Shown piece after piece: positions 49,682-59,095 of a stretch of 64,000 nucleotides of DNA. A program made the translations under genes and the position numbers. The notes under the pieces were generated by a model. That model had not been told where the DNA came from and searched no databases. It saw only the letters and a program-made list of their open reading frames with translations. Source of the DNA: Sediminihabitans luteus (GTDB lineage Bacteria > Actinomycetota > Actinomycetes > Actinomycetales > Cellulomonadaceae); contig NZ_PGFE01000005.1 in the NCBI RefSeq assembly GCF_002797595.1, forward strand, positions 1 to 64,000. Reading direction: 5' to 3'. Every line of letters starts with the position of its first letter. Positions within the stretch are counted from its first letter, which is position 1.

Positions 49682-50110
49682 ATGGCAGGGGACGGGTTCA
49701 GCGCGGACGAGCGCGCGGCGATGAAGGAGCGTGCCGCCGAGCTGCGGGCCGAGGGCAAGAAGGGTGCGAAGAAGGCCGACGAGCTGCAGGCCCTGCTCGA
49801 CAAGGTCGCCGAGATGGAGCCCGACGACCGCCTGCTCGCCGAGCGCCTGCACGCCGTGGTCGCGCAGCACGCGCCGGGGCTCTCGGCCAAGACCTGGTAC
49901 GGCATGCCCGCGTACGCGACACCTGCAGGCAAGGTCGCGATCTTCTTCCAGCCGGCCGCGAAGTTCGGCTACCGGTACGCGACGATCGGGTTCCAGGAGG
50001 ACGCCCACCTCGACGACGGCGACCTGTGGCCGACGACGTACGCGGTGCTCGCGTGGACGCCCGAGGTCGAGCGGCGCGTGGTCGATCTCGTGGTGCGGGC
50101 CGTCTCCTGA
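49682..50110 (+). CDS. DUF1801 (YdhG-like) protein
   Basis: 142-residue cytosolic protein. The first 45 residues are a charged helix (ERAAMKERAAELRAEGKKGA). The rest is a DUF1801 domain with TWYGMPAYATPAGKVAIFFQ and DGDLWPTTYAV. A YdhG relative is described as a frataxin-like iron chaperone in Bacillus, but that role cannot be read from this sequence. It converges with the LacI gene, leaving 21 bases between them. Confidence 0.88.
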   Translation: MAGDGFSADERAAMKERAAELRAEGKKGAKKADELQALLDKVAEMEPDDRLLAERLHAVVAQHAPGLSAKTWYGMPAYATPAGKVAIFFQPAAKFGYRYATIGFQEDAHLDDGDLWPTTYAVLAWTPEVERRVVDLVVRAVS

Positions 50111-50131
50111 CGGCGTGGGGCGCGTGCCGGC

Positions 50132-51115
50132 TCAGGTCGACGCGCGCACCGTGAGCGTGGGCCGCAGCACCTCGTGCTGGTCGTCGGTGCGCCCCCCGAG
50201 CCGCTCGACGAGCAGCGCGACGGCGCGCGCCCCCATGCGTTCGCGCGGCTGGTTGACGCTCGTGAGCCGGGGTCGGGTGCGGCGCGCGAGGGCCGAGTCG
50301 TCGTACCCGACCACGGCGAGGTCGGCCGGGACGCGCAGCCCGCGGTCGAGCGCGTGGTCGATCACGTCGAACGCGGCGACGTCGTTGCGGGCGAACACGG
50401 CGTCGTAGCCGTCGTGGATCGCCTCGTCGAGGGCGTCCTGGAGCGCGGGGCCGCCGGGGGAGCGGTCGACGACGCGGACGACGTCGGCGAGCCCGTGCCG
50501 GGACATCGCGGCCTCGTAGCCCCGGCGTCGTGCCAGGGCCGCCGGGCGGCGTCCGCCCGTGACGTGCGCGACGCGGGTGCGGCCTGCGGCGACGAGGTGG
50601 TCGACCGCGAGGGCCGCGCCGAGCTCGTCGTCGTTGGTGACCGAGTCGATGCCCTGCACGGGGGCGTGGCTGCGGCCGACCATGACGAGGGGCGTGCGGC
50701 GTGCGGCGGCCGCGAGGTGCTCGTCCTCGAGCCACGAGCTGATGACCACGAGGCCGTCGACGTTGAGGCCCGTGAGCGTGTCGAGGTGCTGCGCGAGGCG
50801 CCCACGGTCGCGCGACCCGTGCACGAGCAGGACCGACAGGCCGTGCGCCTCGGCGGCCTCCTCGACGCCCGCGACGATCTCGGTGTGGTACGGGTTCTCG
50901 AGGCTCGAGATGACGACGCCGAGCAGGTGCGTGCGCCCCTGCACGAGGCCGCGCGCGAGCACGTTCGAGCGGTAGCCGAGCTCGTCGGCGATCACCTGGA
51001 TGCGCTCGCGCGTGCGCTCGCCGACGCCGGGGTCGCCGCGCAGGGCGAGCGACACGAGGGACTTGGAGACGCCGGCGCGGGCGGCGACGTCGCGCAGCGT
51101 GGGACGGGGGGTCAC
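50132..51115 (-). CDS. LacI-family transcriptional regulator
   Basis: 327 residues: an N-terminal helix-turn-helix (TLRDVAARAGVSKSLVSLAL), a hinge helix with ERIQVIADELGYRSNVLARGL, then a periplasmic-binding-like effector domain (LGVVISSLENPYHTEIVAGV, DGYDAVFARNDVAAFDVIDHAL). Effectors of this family are usually sugars or nucleosides. It is divergent from the HAD/ECF operon, with a perfect palindrome between them at 51147-51160, so it probably represses both itself and that operon. The pectate lyase promoter nearby is another possible target. Confidence 0.93.
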   Translation of the reverse strand: MTPRPTLRDVAARAGVSKSLVSLALRGDPGVGERTRERIQVIADELGYRSNVLARGLVQGRTHLLGVVISSLENPYHTEIVAGVEEAAEAHGLSVLLVHGSRDRGRLAQHLDTLTGLNVDGLVVISSWLEDEHLAAAARRTPLVMVGRSHAPVQGIDSVTNDDELGAALAVDHLVAAGRTRVAHVTGGRRPAALARRRGYEAAMSRHGLADVVRVVDRSPGGPALQDALDEAIHDGYDAVFARNDVAAFDVIDHALDRGLRVPADLAVVGYDDSALARRTRPRLTSVNQPRERMGARAVALLVERLGGRTDDQHEVLRPTLTVRAST

Positions 51116-51146
51116 GGCCCCATCCTGGCACGTCTGCGGGTCCGGA

Positions 51147-51160
51147 CTGGAACGTTCCAG
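51147..51160. promoter_or_regulatory. LacI-type operator between divergent genes
   Basis: CTGGAACGTTCCAG is a perfect 14-bp palindrome with the central CG typical of LacI-family operators. It lies 32 bases upstream of the regulator start and 77 bases upstream of the HAD gene. Confidence 0.8.
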
Positions 51161-51236
51161 ATCGTCGACCGCCGTTCATCCGCGCGTCGCCCGCCGGACC
51201 GTCGGGGGTCGCGGTCCGTCCCTAGCGTCGTCGTCC

Positions 51237-52943
51237 GTGACCACTGACCTGCCGACCCTGCCCCGCCCCGCGGACGTGCTGCCCCTCGGGCTGCGCACGC
51301 GACCCGACGCCCTGCTGCTCGACTTCGGCGGCGTCGTGTTCGAGACGACCAAGCGCCCCGAGGCGCTGCGGGGCGTCGCGGCCGAGCTCGCCGACGAGCT
51401 CGCCCGCGCGGGCCACGACGTCCCGGCCGACCGGCTGCACGACGTGCTCGCGGGCGGACTCCGGGCGCTCAAGGACTGGAAGAACGCGGCGAGCCGACGC
51501 CTCGAGCCCGCCGAGCTCGACCACCGCACGATCGTGCGCGAGTTCCTCTGCTCGCCGCTGCCCGCACCGCAGCGCGAGGTGCTCGCCGGCAGCGCCGGGA
51601 GCATCCTGCAGCGCCTGACCGCCGAGCTCTCGGAGCACGTCGTGCGGCCCGGGATCCTCGAGCTCCTGCGCACCGCCCAGGAGCTCGGCGTGCGCCTCGG
51701 CATCGTCTCGAACGCGCACTCGGGCCGCGCGCACCGCGCCCTGCTCGACGCGCACGGCCTCGCCGACGCGTTCGGCGTGCAGGTCTACTCCGACGAGGTC
51801 GGGCTCCGCAAGCCGCACCCCGGGATCATCGACCTCGCGGCGCAGGCCCTCGGGACGACGTCCGCGCGCACCTGGTACGTCGGGGACACCCAGGACAGGG
51901 ACGTCGTCGCCGGACGACGTGCGGGCGTCAGCGCCGTCGTCCTGACCCGGCACCACCGGACCGACACGCCGCCCTACCCCGTCGACGAGCGCGCCGACGC
52001 GGTGCTCGACACCCCCGCAGGGCTCGTCGCGCTGCTGCGCGACGCCGTGCCCGCCGTCCGCGCTGTGCCCGCGGTGCCCGGCAAGCCCGCAGCGTCCGTT
52101 CCCGCAGCGGCACCGGCAGGGTCCGCGAGCGCGTCCCCGTGCCCCACCCCGCCCTCGGCGCTGCTGCTCGACCACGGGGGAGTGCTGGTGACGTCCGTCC
52201 CCGAGGACGCCGCCCGGCGGGCCTTCGCCGCGCACCTGGCCCACCGCCTCACCGTCGCCGGGTACCCGGTCGACGCCGACGCCGCGCTCGCCGCGGTCGA
52301 CGCGGGCCGCGCGCGCCACAAGGCGTGGAAGCTCGAGAACGAGGCCGCGCACGCGCCCGGGTGCGTGCCCGAGATCGACGCCACGACCTACTGGGTCGAC
52401 CTCGTCGGCCCCTCGCTCGTCGCGCTCGGGCCGGGCGTGCCCGCGTGGCTGCGCTCCGAGGCGCACGCGCTCATGGTCGAGCACGCGCGCAGCAAGAGCA
52501 CGCCCACGCTGCGCCCCGGGGTGCGCGCGCTGCTCGAGCACGCCCGCGCGCAGCGCGTGCCCGTCGCGATCGTGTCGAACACCGTGTGCGGCCGGGCCGT
52601 GCGCGAGGAGGTCGAGCGGTTCGGCCTCGGCCACCTCGTGGGCGTGCACGTCTACTCCGACGAGCTCGGCGTGCGCAAGCCCGACCCCGCCACGGCGCGC
52701 GCCGCGCTCGCGGCGCTCGGCGTCGACCCGGCGTCCGCGTGGTTCGTGGGCGACAAGCCCCACCGCGACGTCCTCGCCGCGCGCGGCGCCGGGGTCGGGA
52801 CCGTCGTCCTCGTCCGGGGCGGGTCGACGCCCGACGACGTGCTCGACGCCCTCGACCCGGCGCTCGCGCCCGACCACCTGGTCACGGAGGTCGACGAGCT
52901 GCTCGACCTCTGGGCCGCCACGACCCCGGCCCGCTCGCGGTGA
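51237..52943 (+). CDS. Tandem double-HAD hydrolase
   Basis: 568 residues from the GTG at 51237 containing two complete HAD modules. Module 1 (about 20-260): LLLDFGGVVF with nucleophile Asp, GIVSNAHSG, LRKPHPGI lysine, GDTQDRDV acid motif. Module 2 (about 305-560): LLLDHGGVLV, AIVSNTVCG, VRKPDPAT, GDKPHRDV. The modules are similar in layout, so an internal duplication is likely; an Ala/Pro linker joins them. The motif I form D-x-G-G is that of YihX-like sugar phosphatases. First gene of the ECF transporter operon. The substrate is unknown. Confidence 0.85.
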   Translation: MTTDLPTLPRPADVLPLGLRTRPDALLLDFGGVVFETTKRPEALRGVAAELADELARAGHDVPADRLHDVLAGGLRALKDWKNAASRRLEPAELDHRTIVREFLCSPLPAPQREVLAGSAGSILQRLTAELSEHVVRPGILELLRTAQELGVRLGIVSNAHSGRAHRALLDAHGLADAFGVQVYSDEVGLRKPHPGIIDLAAQALGTTSARTWYVGDTQDRDVVAGRRAGVSAVVLTRHHRTDTPPYPVDERADAVLDTPAGLVALLRDAVPAVRAVPAVPGKPAASVPAAAPAGSASASPCPTPPSALLLDHGGVLVTSVPEDAARRAFAAHLAHRLTVAGYPVDADAALAAVDAGRARHKAWKLENEAAHAPGCVPEIDATTYWVDLVGPSLVALGPGVPAWLRSEAHALMVEHARSKSTPTLRPGVRALLEHARAQRVPVAIVSNTVCGRAVREEVERFGLGHLVGVHVYSDELGVRKPDPATARAALAALGVDPASAWFVGDKPHRDVLAARGAGVGTVVLVRGGSTPDDVLDALDPALAPDHLVTEVDELLDLWAATTPARSR

Positions 52944-53001
52944 GCGGGACCGGCCGCACGACCGTCCGACACGACAGAGCGACACCACAGGAAGGCACAC
53001 C

Positions 53002-54012
53002 ATGAGCCGCTCGCCGATCCCGGCCGCGACCGGAACGACGCCCGACCCGACGACGTCCGGAACCACGACCACCGACCCGGCGCCCGGGACGCCGACCCCC
53101 GAGCCCCGACGCAGGATCCGCCTGCCGCACGACCCCGACGGCATCTCGAGCGCGCAGAAGCTCATGATCCTGGTGCTGTCGATGACGCTGTTCGGCGTCG
53201 CCGACATCGTGACCGAGCTCGTGCCGAGCATCGAGGTCGGCCCGCTCGAGCTCGAGGTCGCCTACTTCGCGTTCATCCCCGTCGTGCTCGCCGCGCTGTT
53301 CTGCCCCCTGTGGGTCGCGATCGGCGCACCGCTCGGCGAGATGGTGTTCTCCGACATGATGCTCGGCGACTTCTCGGGGCTCGGCGAGCTCGAGGGGTTC
53401 CTGCAGCTGTTCGTCGGCATCTACGTCGCGGGGTGCCTCGTCAAGGACCCGCGCCGGCCCGCCCAGCTCGTCGCCGCGGCGCTCGCGCTCGTGTCGATCG
53501 ACAAGGTCAGCTCGGGGCTGATCGACGTCGCCAAGGTCGTCGTCGGGATCGACCCCGAGACGCTCGAGGAGTCCGACGGCCTGCTCCGCGCCGTGATCGT
53601 CTCGGAGGGCCTCGAGCTCGTCATGGCGCTCGTCATCACGGGCGTGCTGTTCGGCGCGCTGCCCGCGATCTGGCTCGCGCCCCGCCTCTACGGCACCATC
53701 GAGCCGCTCATGGGCCTGCGCCCGCGCGACCCCCAGAACCCGCCGCGGCTCGTCGGGCCTCGCGGCGTGCCGTTCTGGGTCATGGCGCTGCTCGGGATCC
53801 TCGGCGCGGTCGCGCTCGGGATGCTCTCGCAGTGGGAGGAGTTCGTGGGGCGCGACGAGGGCGTCACGACCGTCGGCGCGTTCGAGCCCGACTTCGTCGA
53901 CCGGTACGGCGACGGGTTCCTGTGGGTCGCGCTCGCCGTGGGCGTCGCGGCGCTGCTCGCCGTCGTCGTCCTGATCGCCGTGGTGCGCGCCCGCCGCAAG
54001 GACGCCCGCTGA
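53002..54012 (+). CDS. Probable ECF transporter substrate-binding (S) component
   Basis: 336-residue membrane protein. A disordered Thr/Pro N-terminus (about 50 residues) is followed by six or more helices: MILVLSMTLFGVADIVTEL, VAYFAFIPVVLAALFCPLWV, LQLFVGIYVAGCLV and others, with a last helix near the end. A hydrophilic, possibly extracellular loop precedes it. Helix pattern and position next to EcfA and EcfT support an S component. It matches none of the vitamin-specific subfamilies that I can recognise. ATG follows GGAAGG; the stop overlaps the ATPase start by 1 base. Confidence 0.7.
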   Translation: MSRSPIPAATGTTPDPTTSGTTTTDPAPGTPTPEPRRRIRLPHDPDGISSAQKLMILVLSMTLFGVADIVTELVPSIEVGPLELEVAYFAFIPVVLAALFCPLWVAIGAPLGEMVFSDMMLGDFSGLGELEGFLQLFVGIYVAGCLVKDPRRPAQLVAAALALVSIDKVSSGLIDVAKVVVGIDPETLEESDGLLRAVIVSEGLELVMALVITGVLFGALPAIWLAPRLYGTIEPLMGLRPRDPQNPPRLVGPRGVPFWVMALLGILGAVALGMLSQWEEFVGRDEGVTTVGAFEPDFVDRYGDGFLWVALAVGVAALLAVVVLIAVVRARRKDAR

Positions 54013-55787
54013 TGGCCCCGCCGACCGCGGCCGTCGAGGTGCGCGGCCTGACCTTCCGCTACCCGGGCGCCGCGCACGACACGCTGCGCGGGGTCGACCT
54101 GCGGATCGAGGCGGGCGACTTCGTCGCCGTGGTCGGCGGGAACGGCTCGGGCAAGACGACGCTGTGCAAGGCGTTCAACGGGCTCGTGCCCCACTTCTGG
54201 AGCGGCGACCTCACCGGGACCGTGCTCGTCGACGGGCGCGACACGGCCGACCTCTCGGTCGCCGAGCTCTCGCACCACGTCGGGTACGTCTACCAGGACT
54301 TCGGCAACCAGCTCGTCCGCCCCACGGTGCGCGACGACGTCGCGTTCGCGCCCGTGAACTTCGGCCTCGCCGACTGGCGCGAGCGCACCGACGAGGCGCT
54401 CGAGGCGCTCGGCATCACGGCCATCGCCGACCGCTTCACGTGGCAGCTCTCGGGCGGCCAGCAGCACCTCACGGCGCTCGCGGGCGCGCTCGCGCTGCGC
54501 CCCTCGGTGCTCGTGGTCGACGAGCCCGTCGCCGAGGTCGACCCGGCCCGCGCCGCCGAGATCTACGAGCGGCTCGCCTGGCTCAACCGCACGCTCGGCA
54601 CCACGGTCGTCGTGATCGAGCACCACGCCGAGCTCGTCGCGCGCTACGCGCGCTCGGTCGTGCTCATGGCGGACGGCGCACCGGCCTGGCACCTGCCCGT
54701 GGCCGAGGCCCTCGCCCGCACCGACGACCTCGCCGCCGCGGACATCCCCGCGCCGCAGGTCACGGCCGTCGCACGGGCGTTCGCACCGACCGGCCCCGTG
54801 CCCCTGACGGTCCCGCAGACCGTGCGGTGGCTCGAGGAGCGCGAGGTCGGGCCGCGGGTGGCCGGCCGTCCGGGCGGGGAGGCGCCGGAGGTCGAGGTCG
54901 GGGCCGGGGCGCGCCCGGGCGGGGAGGTCGCGTCCGTGCCGGACGAGCCCCGCGTCGTCGCGCACCTCGAAGGGGTCGGCCACGGCTACCGGGCCGTCTC
55001 CGGACCGCGCACCGAGGTGCTCACGGGCATCGACCTCACGCTCCGCGAGGGCGAGCGGGTCGCCCTCGTGGGGAGCAACGGCGCGGGCAAGTCGACCCTG
55101 CTCACGCTGCTCGCGGGGCTCGCCGTGCCGCGGGCGGGCGTCGTGCGCGTCGACGGGACCGACACGCGCGACGTGAGCGCGGCCGAGCTCGCCGACACGG
55201 TCTGCTACCTGTGCCAGCGGCCCGAGGAGATGTTCCTCCAGGACTCGGTGCGCGCCGACGTCGCGATGCACCCCGCCGGACGACGCGTGGCCGGGACGAC
55301 CGAGCTCGTCGAGGAGGTGCTCGAGCGCATGCAGCTCGGTGACGTCGCGCACCGCGACGGGCGCCTGCTCTCGGGCGGGCAGCAGCGCCGCGCGACGCTC
55401 GCCGTGGGGCTCGCGATGCGCCCGCGCCTGCTGCTGCTCGACGAGCCCACGTCGTCGCTCGACCTGCGCAGCCGCGACGACGTGATCGCGATGCTCACGG
55501 CGCTCGCCGAGCACATCCGCTGCACGGTCGTCGCGACCCACGACATGCACCTCGTGGCCGAGTGGGCCGACCGCGTGATCGTGCTCGACGGCGGCCGGGT
55601 GCTCGCCGACGCGACGCCGGCCGAGCTGTTCGCCCGCCCGGACCTGCTCGAGCGGGCCCGGCTCGTGCCCCCGCAGGTCACGCAGCTCGGGCTCGCGCTC
55701 GGCCTCGACCCCGTGCCGCTCTGCGTCCCCGACCTCCTGCGCCGCCTGACCCCCCGCACCCCGACCACCGCAGGAGCCCCCGCATGA
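54012..55787 (+). CDS. ecfA: ECF transporter ATPase, two fused ATP-binding domains
   Basis: 591-residue energising subunit with EcfA1 and EcfA2 in one chain. Domain 1: Walker A GGNGSGKTT, Q-loop YVYQDFGNQLV, signature LSGGQQ, Walker B LVVDEPVAEVDP. Domain 2 (from about residue 320): Walker A GSNGAGKST, LSGGQQRR, LLLLDEPTSSLD, and the ATHD H-loop. A Gly/Glu-rich linker joins them. Fused EcfAA proteins are common in actinobacteria. It overlaps the S gene by 1 base and EcfT by 4 bases. Confidence 0.94.
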   Translation: MAPPTAAVEVRGLTFRYPGAAHDTLRGVDLRIEAGDFVAVVGGNGSGKTTLCKAFNGLVPHFWSGDLTGTVLVDGRDTADLSVAELSHHVGYVYQDFGNQLVRPTVRDDVAFAPVNFGLADWRERTDEALEALGITAIADRFTWQLSGGQQHLTALAGALALRPSVLVVDEPVAEVDPARAAEIYERLAWLNRTLGTTVVVIEHHAELVARYARSVVLMADGAPAWHLPVAEALARTDDLAAADIPAPQVTAVARAFAPTGPVPLTVPQTVRWLEEREVGPRVAGRPGGEAPEVEVGAGARPGGEVASVPDEPRVVAHLEGVGHGYRAVSGPRTEVLTGIDLTLREGERVALVGSNGAGKSTLLTLLAGLAVPRAGVVRVDGTDTRDVSAAELADTVCYLCQRPEEMFLQDSVRADVAMHPAGRRVAGTTELVEEVLERMQLGDVAHRDGRLLSGGQQRRATLAVGLAMRPRLLLLDEPTSSLDLRSRDDVIAMLTALAEHIRCTVVATHDMHLVAEWADRVIVLDGGRVLADATPAELFARPDLLERARLVPPQVTQLGLALGLDPVPLCVPDLLRRLTPRTPTTAGAPA

Positions 55788-56692
55788 CGGCGCAGCCGAC
55801 CCTCGCCCCGATCGACGCCCCGAGGCCCGCGCCGAAGCCCGCGCCGAGGAGCGCGCCGAAGGGCCGCCGCCGCGGCGACGGCGACGGACTCTCCGTCGAG
55901 TGGGTCAAGCTCGAGCTCATGCGGGTCGCGTACGCGACCCGCGGCGGGTTCCTCGCGCACCGTGACCCGCGCGCGGTGCTCGGCTGGTACGTCGTGTGCG
56001 GCGTCGCGCCCTGGCTCACCTACTCGACGACCGTGCTCGCCCTGCTGTTCGTGCTCGCCCTCGGCGCGGCGCTCGCGGCCCGGATCGGCCCGCTCCTGCT
56101 CGGGCTGTTCGCGCTCGGCCTCGCGGGCCAGGCGGTCTACGTGCTCGCGCTCGTGTGGTTCCTGGGCGGCGACCCCACGGCGATCGAGGGCATCGTCACG
56201 ATCCAGCTCAAGCTCGGCGCGGTCTCGCTCGTGAGCATGGCGGCGTTCGTCTCGCTCGACCCCGAGAAGCTCTCGGACGCGCTGCTCGCGCTGCGCGCAC
56301 CCGCGGTGCTGGGGTTCGGGGTGAGCTACGGCTACCGCATGGTGCCGCTGCTGATCGACGAGTTCCACACGATCATCGACGGGCACCGGCTCCGCGGGGC
56401 ACCCGCCCGCGGGCACGGCCTGCTCGGGTGGCGGACGGCGCGTCGCGTCGCGGTCATGACCGTCCAGGCCTTCTACCCCCTCATGCTCAACGCGGCCAAG
56501 CGCACGCGCACCACCGTCGAGGCGCTCGAGACGCGCGGGTTCACGTACGCCGCGCACGACGACGCGGGCCGGCGGATCCGACTCGCGCACCTGCGGATCG
56601 GGGTCGGGGACGTCGTCCTGCTCGTCGTCAGCGTCGCCGTCGTCGTGGCCGCGTTCGTGGTCGGGGCGGCGTACCCGGGCGTCCTGGGCTGA
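55784..56692 (+). CDS. ecfT: ECF transporter transmembrane component EcfT
   Basis: 302-residue membrane subunit linking the S protein to the ATPases. A Pro/Ala-rich leader is followed by helices from about residue 65 and the cytoplasmic coupling helices with the two Arg-Gly motifs (HRLRGA and ALETRGF) that insert into EcfA. It ends with a final helix. The start overlaps the ATPase stop in an ATGA junction. Its end is only 6 bases from the convergent CoA-transferase gene, with no terminator between. Confidence 0.92.
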   Translation: MTAQPTLAPIDAPRPAPKPAPRSAPKGRRRGDGDGLSVEWVKLELMRVAYATRGGFLAHRDPRAVLGWYVVCGVAPWLTYSTTVLALLFVLALGAALAARIGPLLLGLFALGLAGQAVYVLALVWFLGGDPTAIEGIVTIQLKLGAVSLVSMAAFVSLDPEKLSDALLALRAPAVLGFGVSYGYRMVPLLIDEFHTIIDGHRLRGAPARGHGLLGWRTARRVAVMTVQAFYPLMLNAAKRTRTTVEALETRGFTYAAHDDAGRRIRLAHLRIGVGDVVLLVVSVAVVVAAFVVGAAYPGVLG

Positions 56693-56698
56693 CGGGCG

Positions 56699-57331
56699 TC
56701 ACCCCGCGGTGACGGTCGCCCCGGTCGCGGCGCGGAGGTCGTCGAACGTGACCCCGGGGGCCAGCTCGCGGAGCACGAGCCCGTCGACCCGCACGTCGAG
56801 CACGCCGAGATCGGTGATCACGCGGTCGACGACACCCTGCCCGGTCAGGGGGAGGTCGCACCGTTCGACGAGCTTCGGTTCCCCGTCCCGTGCCACGTGG
56901 TCCATGAGGACGACGACACGGCGTGCGCCCGCCACGAGGTCCATCGCCCCGCCCATGCCCTTGACCATCTTCCCCGGGATCTGCCAGTTCGCCAGGTCGC
57001 CCCGGGCCGAGACCTGGAGCGCCCCGAGGACCGCGACGTCGACGTGCCCGCCGCGGATCATCGCGAAGGAGGCCGCCGAGTCGAAGCAGCTCGCCCCGGG
57101 AGCCGCCGTGATCGTCTGCTTCCCGGCGTTGACGAGGTCGGCGTCCTCGTCCCCCGGCTCGGGGTAGGGGCCGATCCCCAGGAGCCCGTTCTCGCTCTGC
57201 AAGGTCACGTGGACGCCCGGGAGCAGGTGGTTCGCGACGAGCGTCGGGATGCCGATGCCGAGGTTGACGTAGTCGCCGTCGCGCAGCTCGGTCGCGGCGA
57301 CGGCCGCCATCTGGTCTCGTGTCCAGGGCAT
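56699..57331 (-). CDS. 3-oxoacid CoA-transferase, subunit B
   Basis: Transfers CoA from succinyl-CoA to a 3-oxoacid, such as 3-oxoadipate or acetoacetate, or a related acid. 210 residues. The catalytic Glu47 lies in the SENG motif (46-49), with [13 protein letters not shown] before it and [15 protein letters not shown] after it. It pairs with subunit A just upstream (1-base gap). Last gene of the aromatic operon, so it likely activates the ring-cleavage product for thiolysis. Which acid is used (PcaJ-, ScoB- or AtoA-like) cannot be told. Confidence 0.92.
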   Translation of the reverse strand: MPWTRDQMAAVAATELRDGDYVNLGIGIPTLVANHLLPGVHVTLQSENGLLGIGPYPEPGDEDADLVNAGKQTITAAPGASCFDSAASFAMIRGGHVDVAVLGALQVSARGDLANWQIPGKMVKGMGGAMDLVAGARRVVVLMDHVARDGEPKLVERCDLPLTGQGVVDRVITDLGVLDVRVDGLVLRELAPGVTFDDLRAATGATVTAG

Positions 57332-57332
57332 G

Positions 57333-58079
57333 TCAGGAATCTCCGTTCCGCGGCGGCACCAGGCTCGGCCGCTCCCGCAGGGTCAGCTTCTCGATGGGGC
57401 GCGGCAGGTCCGTCGTGACGAGGCGCTTCACGTGGATCCCGGGCGTCATGACGTCGTCGGGGTCGAGGTACCCGTCGACGTCCGGGTCGAGCAGGTGCTC
57501 GACCTCGGCGACGGTGACGAAGGAGGCGGTCGCGACGAGCGGGTTGAAGTTGCGCGCGGTGAGGCGGTAGCGGAGGTTGCCGGCGGCGTCGCCCGTCGCC
57601 GCGTGCACGAGCGACAGGTCGGCACGGATCGCGCGCTCCAGCAGGAAGGTCCGGCCGTCGACGTCGATGGTCGGCTTGCCGTCGGCGACGGGCGTGCCCA
57701 CGCCGGTGGGCGTGCAGAACGCCGGGATCCCCGCGCCACCCGCCCGGAGCCGTTCGGCGAGCGTGCCCTGGGGGACGAGCTCGACCTCGAGGTCCCCGTC
57801 CAGGTATCGCCGGGCGAAGAGGCGGTTCTCCCCCACGTACGAGGCGACGACCTTGGCGACCTGGTCGTTCTCGAGCAGCAGGCCGAGGCCCTGGCCGTCG
57901 GTCCCCATGTTGTTCGACACCACGGTCAGACCGCGCACGCCCGTGTCCCGCAGCGCCTCGACGAGCGCGAAGGGCACGCCGCACAGGCCGAAGCCGCCGA
58001 CGGCCACCGTCATGCCGTCGTGCACGACTCCTCGCAGCGCCTCGGCCGCCGTGTCGCGCAGCCGTCCCGCCGCGCTCAT
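57333..58079 (-). CDS. 3-oxoacid CoA-transferase, subunit A
   Basis: 248 residues from the ATG at 58079. The glycine motif [12 protein letters not shown] (about 25-36) and [18 protein letters not shown] are typical of the alpha subunit. It overlaps the FAH-family gene by 4 bases and is followed directly by subunit B, giving a complete two-subunit enzyme. The frame remains open far upstream, but only this start yields the family N-terminus. Confidence 0.92.
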   Translation of the reverse strand: MSAAGRLRDTAAEALRGVVHDGMTVAVGGFGLCGVPFALVEALRDTGVRGLTVVSNNMGTDGQGLGLLLENDQVAKVVASYVGENRLFARRYLDGDLEVELVPQGTLAERLRAGGAGIPAFCTPTGVGTPVADGKPTIDVDGRTFLLERAIRADLSLVHAATGDAAGNLRYRLTARNFNPLVATASFVTVAEVEHLLDPDVDGYLDPDDVMTPGIHVKRLVTTDLPRPIEKLTLRERPSLVPPRNGDS

Positions 58080-59095
58080 CGTCGGCTCCCGCCCGGCGTG
58101 CGGGGCTCGTCGACCGTCGCCCGGGCCCGGCGCCGGGCCGGAGGGACCACGGGGACGTCGGCGAGGGCCGGGCCGGCGACGACGCGGTTCTCGGTCGCCC
58201 CGATGCCCTCGACCGTGAGCCGCACGGTGCTCCCGGGGGTGAGCGGCGGCGGTTCGAGCGTGCCCGTGCGGCTCCAGATCTCGGCGAGGCAGCCGCCGTT
58301 GCCGCACGTGCCCGAGCCGAGCACGTCCCCGGGGCGCACCCAGGTGCCGCGCGACGCGTAGGCGATCATCTCCTCGAACGTCCAGGACGCGTTCGACAGC
58401 AGGTCGTGCCCGACGCGACGCCCGTCGACCTCGGCCGACAGCTCGAGCGCGAGGTGTCCGTCGGCGCCGCGGTGCTCCTCGAGCTCGTCCGCGGTCACGA
58501 GCCAGGGCCCGAGCGTCGTCGCGAAGTCCTTGCCCTTGGCGGGGCCCAGGTTGACCTGCATCTCGCGGGACTGGAGGTCGCGCGCCGACCAGTCGTTGAA
58601 GACCGTGTAGCCGAAGACGTGGTCGCGCGCCGCACGCGGGGAGAGGTTCGTCCCCGCCCCGGTCACCACCACGGCGACCTCGAGCTCGAAGTCGAGGCGC
58701 GACGACCCGGGCGGGACCGCGACGTCGTCGTGCGCACCGACGAGCGACGCCGGGTTCGTGAAGTAGAACGTCGGCGCCTCGTACCAGGCGTCGCCCACGC
58801 CGGCGTCGCCCACCATCGCCTCGACGTGCTCCTCGAACGCGACGAAGTCCCGGATCGAGCCGGGGAGCAGCGGCGGTGCGAGGCGGACGTCGGAGACGTC
58901 CGTGGCGGTGGACCATCGGCACGCCCAGTCCGCCGCCTCCCGGGCGGCGGCCAGCCCTGCGGCGGCGAGGCCGAGCACGGTCGTGCCGTCGCGCAGGTCG
59001 TGCAGCCGCTCCTGCCCGGGCGCGCCGACGACGACGGCGTCCCGGGCCTCGGCGTCGGTGCTCCCTGCGGCCGTGGTGTAGCGCGCGAACCTCAT
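58076..59095 (-). CDS. Fumarylacetoacetate hydrolase-family protein
   Basis: 339 residues. The FAH fold acts on beta-diketo or 2-oxo acids made after ring cleavage (hydrolase, hydratase or decarboxylase). Catalytic region: SIRDFVAFEEHVEAM, metal ligands in DFELEVAVVV (Glu137, Glu139), FGYTVFNDWSARDLQ with the third acidic ligand, LGPAKGKDF, and GSGTCGNGGCLAEI. It resembles fumarylacetoacetase-type members in having the FVAFEEH N-terminal part. It overlaps both neighbours by 4 bases. Confidence 0.92.
   Translation of the reverse strand: MRFARYTTAAGSTDAEARDAVVVGAPGQERLHDLRDGTTVLGLAAAGLAAAREAADWACRWSTATDVSDVRLAPPLLPGSIRDFVAFEEHVEAMVGDAGVGDAWYEAPTFYFTNPASLVGAHDDVAVPPGSSRLDFELEVAVVVTGAGTNLSPRAARDHVFGYTVFNDWSARDLQSREMQVNLGPAKGKDFATTLGPWLVTADELEEHRGADGHLALELSAEVDGRRVGHDLLSNASWTFEEMIAYASRGTWVRPGDVLGSGTCGNGGCLAEIWSRTGTLEPPPLTPGSTVRLTVEGIGATENRVVAGPALADVPVVPPARRRARATVDEPRTPGGSRR

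Noticed and set aside
56692-56699. Terminator between ecfT and the CoA-transferase gene
   Set aside because: Only 6 bases separate the convergent stops and no stable stem was found there; overlap of transcripts is more likely.
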